Shown piece by piece: positions 60,139 through 64,000 of a stretch of DNA of 64,000 nucleotides. The stretch is taken from positions 1-64,000 of the forward strand of contig JALHQW010000028.1 of the NCBI GenBank assembly GCA_022841745.1. Direction: 5' to 3'. A program made the position numbers and the translations under genes. The notes under the pieces were generated by a model. That model was not told the DNA's origin. It did no database searches and saw only the letters and a list, made by a program, of their open reading frames with translations. How positions within the stretch are numbered: position 1 is the stretch's first letter; the number at the start of each line of letters is the position of its first letter. This DNA comes from Saprospiraceae bacterium. GTDB taxonomy: Bacteria > Bacteroidota > Bacteroidia > Chitinophagales > Saprospiraceae.

Positions 60139-61779
60139 CTATGCCCTAAGCCGCTTTCCGTTCTCCTCCACCAACCAAAAAGGATTTTGTATAAACCGAT
60201 TAAAATCCGCCTTGAATCGTTGCGAAAGATCTTCTATGTCTTGTTTGGTAGCTGCGTCCAAGCTGTCCCAGACTACTGGCTTTTTCTTCACCGTGTTTTC
60301 GATATAATCTATTAGGTTAAAGCAAAGGGAGAACTGACCGCAGGCGATGAGTTTTTGCTGCATATTGTTCGCCGTGTCCGTTTCACTCCACCAAAGGGTA
60401 GTGGGCATGGAATTGGCGGTTTTAATGGCGTCTATCATGGCATCGCTCATGGCTCCCAAACCGAATTCTTTTAGTTTTTTATTGACCGTTTTATCGTCTT
60501 CGCAAAGGGTGTAGATATTATTTGAATGGATGCGATAATTCCAGTTGTTATCAGCGTACAAAGCGTCTAATTGCAGCGTACGGATACGTTTCATAAACAC
60601 ATCCGTCACCATTTTCATGACGGAAGTAGCCCTGAATTTGAGCAGATAAACTAGGATGTAAATGGGGGTTTTATTGACAAACCCTAAATCCTTGAAAAGG
60701 CGAGGCGCCTCTTTATTGCCAAAATTACTGTCCAGTGCTTCGATGATATAACTGCGCAATTTAAAATAAACCCAAAACCAGTTTGCTCCCAAGGTCAATA
60801 CACAAGCACATAAAGCTGTGCAAACCGTTGGCATGTCAACAAACACCAATAAACCAATCAGCACTGCCATCAAAATGCCTGCAAACCAATTCACCCGTCG
60901 CAGGGTCACGAAATTTTGGAACCATTTATTCTTGAAAACGGGCACTTCGTAGGGCGCCATGTTCCGGCCAGAGACATCCGAAATTATATACGTCCCAGTG
61001 AAAGGCTGGTCGTCACGGTGGTAGGAACGCTTCTCGGCCAATTCCACGCCCTCGATGCCTTGGTTGTCAATCACGCCGCCGTCCATGATGGCGGTGGGTT
61101 GGTAGCCCTTTTCCTTCCAAGTGGCAGCAATGGGGCCGGTCGGCGATCCAGAAAAATCCTTGGCCATCACGATTGGCTCGAAGCCGCCAGGGAAGCAACT
61201 CGAAGCCGCCGCCGCATCGGCCAGCCTCACACCCTCTGCCACCGAGTCGGGCAGGTTCAAGTCCTTGTTGCCGAACCGTCCATCGCCTCGGTTCTGCGTG
61301 AAGCGGAACTGCTTGCCCGTGGTAAACTCCGTGGACCCGAAAATCACGTCGGTCAAGTGGCTGCTCGTACTCTCGAACAGCGCCTTGAAATGCTCACGGT
61401 CGAAAAAATCGCTGTGATAAACCTCCGAAAAGGCGTTGATAACGTCCTTGGTTTTGTTGGGGTCGTCCCAATTACCTGGGTTGTTCAGTTTCTGAAAGGC
61501 TTTTTCAACCAGTTCGTCCTGCTCCAGTAGCAGGTACAGTTTGTCGTAGCAATCATCAAACGGTTTGGCTTTGGCGGAACAAAGGGCATACATGACGCCC
61601 GTGAGCGTGCCGCCCGAAATCGTGGACAGAATGCGCAGCCGCTTGAGCAGGTTCTCGCCTTTGTACGTTGAAGCATGAAGGTAGGACAGTGCGCCCAAAT
61701 GAAAAGCCGTAGCCCGGTAGCCTCCTCCCGACAGGGAAATGGCCATGTTGGTGAATGGTTGCGAAACTTTTGTTTTCAT
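60139..61779 (-). CDS. Patatin-like phospholipase with membrane segments
   Basis: A 546-residue lipid acyl hydrolase. SLSGGGYRA (16-23) is the oxyanion loop, STISGG (52-57) holds the nucleophile Ser55, and DGGVIDN has Asp233, so the Ser-Asp dyad is complete. Residues about 290-340 form two or more hydrophobic helices (ILMAVLIGLLVFVDMPTVCT), which is unusual for patatins and suggests membrane anchoring. The C-terminal 200 residues are of no known type. Codons after about 275 are clearly more AT-rich than the patatin part. No CBASS cyclase or other defence partner is adjacent. Divergent from the RNA ligase gene. Confidence 0.85.
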   Translation of the reverse strand: MKTKVSQPFTNMAISLSGGGYRATAFHLGALSYLHASTYKGENLLKRLRILSTISGGTLTGVMYALCSAKAKPFDDCYDKLYLLLEQDELVEKAFQKLNNPGNWDDPNKTKDVINAFSEVYHSDFFDREHFKALFESTSSHLTDVIFGSTEFTTGKQFRFTQNRGDGRFGNKDLNLPDSVAEGVRLADAAAASSCFPGGFEPIVMAKDFSGSPTGPIAATWKEKGYQPTAIMDGGVIDNQGIEGVELAEKRSYHRDDQPFTGTYIISDVSGRNMAPYEVPVFKNKWFQNFVTLRRVNWFAGILMAVLIGLLVFVDMPTVCTALCACVLTLGANWFWVYFKLRSYIIEALDSNFGNKEAPRLFKDLGFVNKTPIYILVYLLKFRATSVMKMVTDVFMKRIRTLQLDALYADNNWNYRIHSNNIYTLCEDDKTVNKKLKEFGLGAMSDAMIDAIKTANSMPTTLWWSETDTANNMQQKLIACGQFSLCFNLIDYIENTVKKKPVVWDSLDAATKQDIEDLSQRFKADFNRFIQNPFWLVEENGKRLRA

Positions 61780-61878
61780 TGTTTTAAGGTTGATGTGATT
61801 GAAAATGAGTGGAACAAAGGCGAAGGTAACTGGAATTTTTCCGACCTAATAGCCGTTTCACACCCAAAAATACCGAAA

Positions 61879-62538
61879 ATGCAATCCCGCAAATATCCCC
61901 GTACCTATCACTTCCCGTTTTCACCGGGCACCACCTCCGACGACCGCATCGCCTCGGACTGGGCCGATATTTTGCAGCACGAACTCGTGATGACTGAAAA
62001 GCTCGACGGCGAGAACACCTGCCTGAAAGCGGAGGGGGTATTCGCCCGCTCCCACGCTGCTCCGACCCTCAACCCCTGGGCAGTGAAGATGCGGGAACTC
62101 TGGGAACTGCACCGCCATGCACTGAACGACTTGGAGATTTTTGGCGAAAACCTCTACGCTGTCCATAGCATCGAGTACGAGCGGTTGGAGAACTACCTCT
62201 ACGTCTTTGCCATCCGGCAAGGCGACGAATGGCTGGCCTGGGACGAGGTGGTGTTCTACGCTACCCTACTCGACCTGCCTACCGTTCCGGTACTGGGCCG
62301 GGGCATTTTTTCAACGAACGACATCGAAACAATCATTGAACGGGAAATGGCCGCAGGGAGCCGCCTTGGCGGTGCCTGCGAGGGCTTCGTTTTCCGCAAC
62401 GCCGGGCGCTTTTCTGTGGACGATTTTGAACAAAACGTCCTGAAATACGTCCGCAAAAACCATGTGCAAACCGATGAGCATTGGACAAAAAACTGGCAGC
62501 GGGCCAAACTTTGGTTTGAGCGGCCTACTGAAAAATAA
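61879..62538 (+). CDS. ATP-dependent RNA ligase
   Basis: A 219-residue nucleotidyltransferase that seals RNA ends via an enzyme-AMP intermediate. Motif I is KLDGEN with the AMP-accepting Lys41; motif IV is CEGFVFR near 176-182; motif V is VLKYVRKN near 195-202. It is shorter than T4 Rnl1 or Rnl2 and lacks an obvious extra domain. ATG 61879 starts MQSRKYPRTYHFPF; the frame upstream (to 61675) lies in the patatin gene's region and is ignored. It overlaps the HD-Pnk gene, so the two are translationally coupled and form a healing and sealing pair. Confidence 0.85.
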   Translation: MQSRKYPRTYHFPFSPGTTSDDRIASDWADILQHELVMTEKLDGENTCLKAEGVFARSHAAPTLNPWAVKMRELWELHRHALNDLEIFGENLYAVHSIEYERLENYLYVFAIRQGDEWLAWDEVVFYATLLDLPTVPVLGRGIFSTNDIETIIEREMAAGSRLGGACEGFVFRNAGRFSVDDFEQNVLKYVRKNHVQTDEHWTKNWQRAKLWFERPTEK

Positions 62539-63595
62539 CGAGCCAGACTGGGACAGCTTGCGCAAAACCGATTGGTTTTCAGCGCTTTACGACTGTCCGC
62601 AAGAACCCGACTACCACGCCGAGGGCGACGTGGGCACGCATACCGAGATGGTGGTGGCTGCCCTCCTCGCCCTGCCCGAATACACCGACCTGCCGGAGCG
62701 GGAACAGGCTGCATTGCTCGCCGCTGCACTATTGCACGACGTGGCCAAGCCCGCCTGCACGGTCATCGAAGACGGTAAAATCTCGTCGCCCCGCCATGCT
62801 GCCGTGGGCGAAAAAATGGCCCGTGACCTGCTCTGGGATGCCGATTTCCACCTTCGGGAAATGGTGTGCAGCCTCGTGCGCCTGCACGGTTTGCCGCTTT
62901 GGGTATTGGAAAAGCCCAACCCTTGGTCGGCGGTTACTGCCGCCAGCCTGCGGGTGAGCAATCACCTCGTTTATCTGCTGGCAAAGGCCGATGTGTTGGG
63001 CCGCATCTGCACCGACCAGCCCGCCCTGCTGGAGCGCTGCGAGTATTTCCGGGAGTTTTGCCTCGAAAACGACTGCTTCGAGCAGCCACGGCCATTCCAC
63101 AATGCGCATAGCCGGTTCCGCTATTTCTTCACCGATGCCCGCTACCCCGCCGAGTTGTTCGACGACACGAGGTTCACCGTGGAAATCCTCTCCGGCGTGG
63201 CGGGCAGCGGCAAGGACACCTATTTGCTCCGCAACCAACTCCCCATTGTCAGCCTCGACGACCTGCGTCGGGAGATGGGCGTGGCGCACGGCGACAGCAC
63301 GGGCCAGGGTCACGTCATCCAGCGGGCGCAGGAACTGGCGAAGCGCTACGCCGCCGCCCAGCAGTCCTTCGTCTGGAACGCCACCAACCTGACCGCCGAC
63401 CTCCGTTCGAAAATCATTGGATTGCTCAGCGTTTACAATCCTTTTTTCAAAATCACTTATTTGGAAACGAGCCGGGAAAACGTCTTTGCTCGCCGGAAGG
63501 AGGACATCCCACGGGCGGCACTGGAAAAGATGTTTAGGATATTGGACATGCCGCTGCCAGTGGAGGGGCATGAGGTGGGGTGGGTGAGGGGGTGA
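62462..63595 (+). CDS. HD-Pnk: HD phosphoesterase fused to polynucleotide kinase
   Basis: A 377-residue end-healing enzyme. The HD domain (about 50-215) has HAEGDVGTHTEMV, LLHDVAKPA (the HD pair) and SPRHAAVGE. The C-terminal kinase domain (about 240-377) has the P-loop GVAGSGKDT near 245-253 and the lid-type RKEDIPRAAL segment. The same fusion is known from Runella slithyformis HD-Pnk, which removes 2',3' phosphates with its HD domain and phosphorylates 5'-OH ends with its kinase. Start options are ATG 62462, ATG 62474 or TTG 62513; all overlap the RNA ligase gene. The pair can turn RNA ends left by an endoribonuclease into ligatable ends and join them. Confidence 0.85.
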   Translation: MCKPMSIGQKTGSGPNFGLSGLLKNNEPDWDSLRKTDWFSALYDCPQEPDYHAEGDVGTHTEMVVAALLALPEYTDLPEREQAALLAAALLHDVAKPACTVIEDGKISSPRHAAVGEKMARDLLWDADFHLREMVCSLVRLHGLPLWVLEKPNPWSAVTAASLRVSNHLVYLLAKADVLGRICTDQPALLERCEYFREFCLENDCFEQPRPFHNAHSRFRYFFTDARYPAELFDDTRFTVEILSGVAGSGKDTYLLRNQLPIVSLDDLRREMGVAHGDSTGQGHVIQRAQELAKRYAAAQQSFVWNATNLTADLRSKIIGLLSVYNPFFKITYLETSRENVFARRKEDIPRAALEKMFRILDMPLPVEGHEVGWVRG

Positions 63596-63625
63596 GGAGA
63601 AGCAGCTCTTGCATCGGAAATTGAC

Positions 63626-63657
63626 TTTGGAATACTCATCAGTTGCGTCTATCTTTG
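63626..63657 (+). promoter_or_regulatory. Promoter of the second toxin-antitoxin pair
   Basis: TTTG (63626-63629) and TATCTTTG (63650-63657) at a spacing of 20 fit the -33 and -7 elements well. The antitoxin ATG is 15 bases after the -7 element, so the leader is very short. Confidence 0.7.
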
Positions 63658-63672
63658 AACAAAATTCTATCA

Positions 63673-63945
63673 ATGACAGCTTCACTTAAACAACCGCTGA
63701 CAAATGCCCAACTCGAAATTCTGGGACTGTTTTCGGAAAACCTATCCGAACAGGATATGAAGGATTTGCACCAATGGCTGTTGGAATTTCGTTACCGTCG
63801 CCTGCAAAACACCTTGAACCAGGTTGCCGATGAGAAGGGCTGGACGGAAAAAACGTTTGAGGAATGGGGCAAGGCGCATTTGCGCACAACATACAAGTCA
63901 CAACAGCAGCACCTAAAAAGAGCAGCCGATGAAGGCAGTCATTGA
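63673..63945 (+). CDS. Antitoxin of a second PIN toxin-antitoxin pair
   Basis: A 90-residue protein from ATG 63673 (MTASLKQPLTNAQLEILGLF). The shared pattern with the antitoxin at 35477 is PLTNxQxExLxLxS and KGWTEKTFEEW. A basic C-terminal extension (AHLRTTYKSQQQHLKRAAD) is absent from the first copy. It overlaps the PIN gene by 17 bases and is preceded by a strong promoter. Confidence 0.75.
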   Translation: MTASLKQPLTNAQLEILGLFSENLSEQDMKDLHQWLLEFRYRRLQNTLNQVADEKGWTEKTFEEWGKAHLRTTYKSQQQHLKRAADEGSH

Positions 63946-64000
63946 CACCAATGTGCTGTTGGTCAGCCTATCTGCCCGTTCGGCTTGGCATCCGATTTTC
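63929..64000 (+). CDS. PIN-domain toxin, cut by the window edge
   Basis: 24 codons are visible: MKAVIDTNVLLVSLSARSAW, then HPIF. The VIDTNVLLVS segment carries the first catalytic acid of PIN RNases, like VLDTNIILSVVS in the toxin at 35673. The rest lies beyond the window. Confidence 0.8.
   Translation, partial: MKAVIDTNVLLVSLSARSAWHPIF

Noticed and set aside
60139-61779. CapV-type CBASS effector
   Set aside because: The patatin core fits, but no CD-NTase cyclase or ancillary CBASS gene is adjacent, and the membrane-type C-terminus is unlike CapV.

Overview
The window looks like chromosome of a free-living member of the Bacteroidota, most like the Saprospiria (Lewinella/Haliscomenobacter-type). 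The evidence is direct. Several proteins end in type IX secretion (T9SS) C-terminal sorting domains (9818-14281 type B; 38307-39947, 40028-44026 and 58593-59879 type A). A PorE-like TPR/beta-propeller/OmpA lipoprotein is present, promoters show the Bacteroidota TAnnTTTG -7 motif, and families typical of this phylum occur (DUF5916, DUF2911, DUF6624, YugP, Roco). No rRNA, tRNA, CRISPR array or intact insertion sequence was found.

Layout. 1-4.6 kb: transposase-like edge, a headless T9SS tail, nadE, a mobile-type AAA ATPase and a DUF3298 lipoprotein. 4.6-14.3 kb: a gene-poor kilobase of hairpins and short-word repeats, a helical protein, a PorE-like OmpA protein, and a 1,487-residue T9SS adhesin with 16 tandem repeats facing it. 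14.6-20.4 kb: an accessory island on the minus strand built around an LRR-Roc-COR-TIR protein, with an EAD11-like protein, a DUF6922 protein, small unknown genes and two relics of the 5' end of Roco genes. 20.5-38.2 kb: metabolism and maintenance (orphan NuoE-NuoF fusion, DUF5916 outer-membrane protein, uvrB, a class A beta-lactamase-like hydrolase, rlmD, enoyl-CoA hydratase, a PIN toxin-antitoxin pair, a fused alpha-beta E1 dehydrogenase). 38.3-44 kb: two T9SS cargo proteins. 44.4-58.5 kb: housekeeping (hydrolase, MFS transporter, YugP protease, dnaX, phosphoribosyltransferase, ABC permease, HU, a cystathionine enzyme, DEAD-box helicase). 58.6-64 kb: an HmuY-like secreted protein, a second headless T9SS tail, a patatin with membrane segments, an RNA repair pair (RNA ligase plus HD-Pnk), and a second PIN toxin-antitoxin pair cut by the window edge.

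What stands out. (1) A dispersed set of short-word repeats: 30-130 bp tracts built from variations on one 6-8 base word, the word differing from site to site, often directly before a start codon and twice inside coding sequence (E1 dehydrogenase, dnaX). Some fold as long inverted repeats. (2) The Roco-TIR locus, whose 5' end recurs as two relics that diverge near the same codon, and whose central third is much more AT-rich than its ends. (3) An A9 run in dnaX where slippage either way gives a stop within a few codons, which predicts a short gamma form. (4) A two-gene RNA end-healing and sealing cassette. (5) Several genes with a GC-rich part joined to an AT-rich part.
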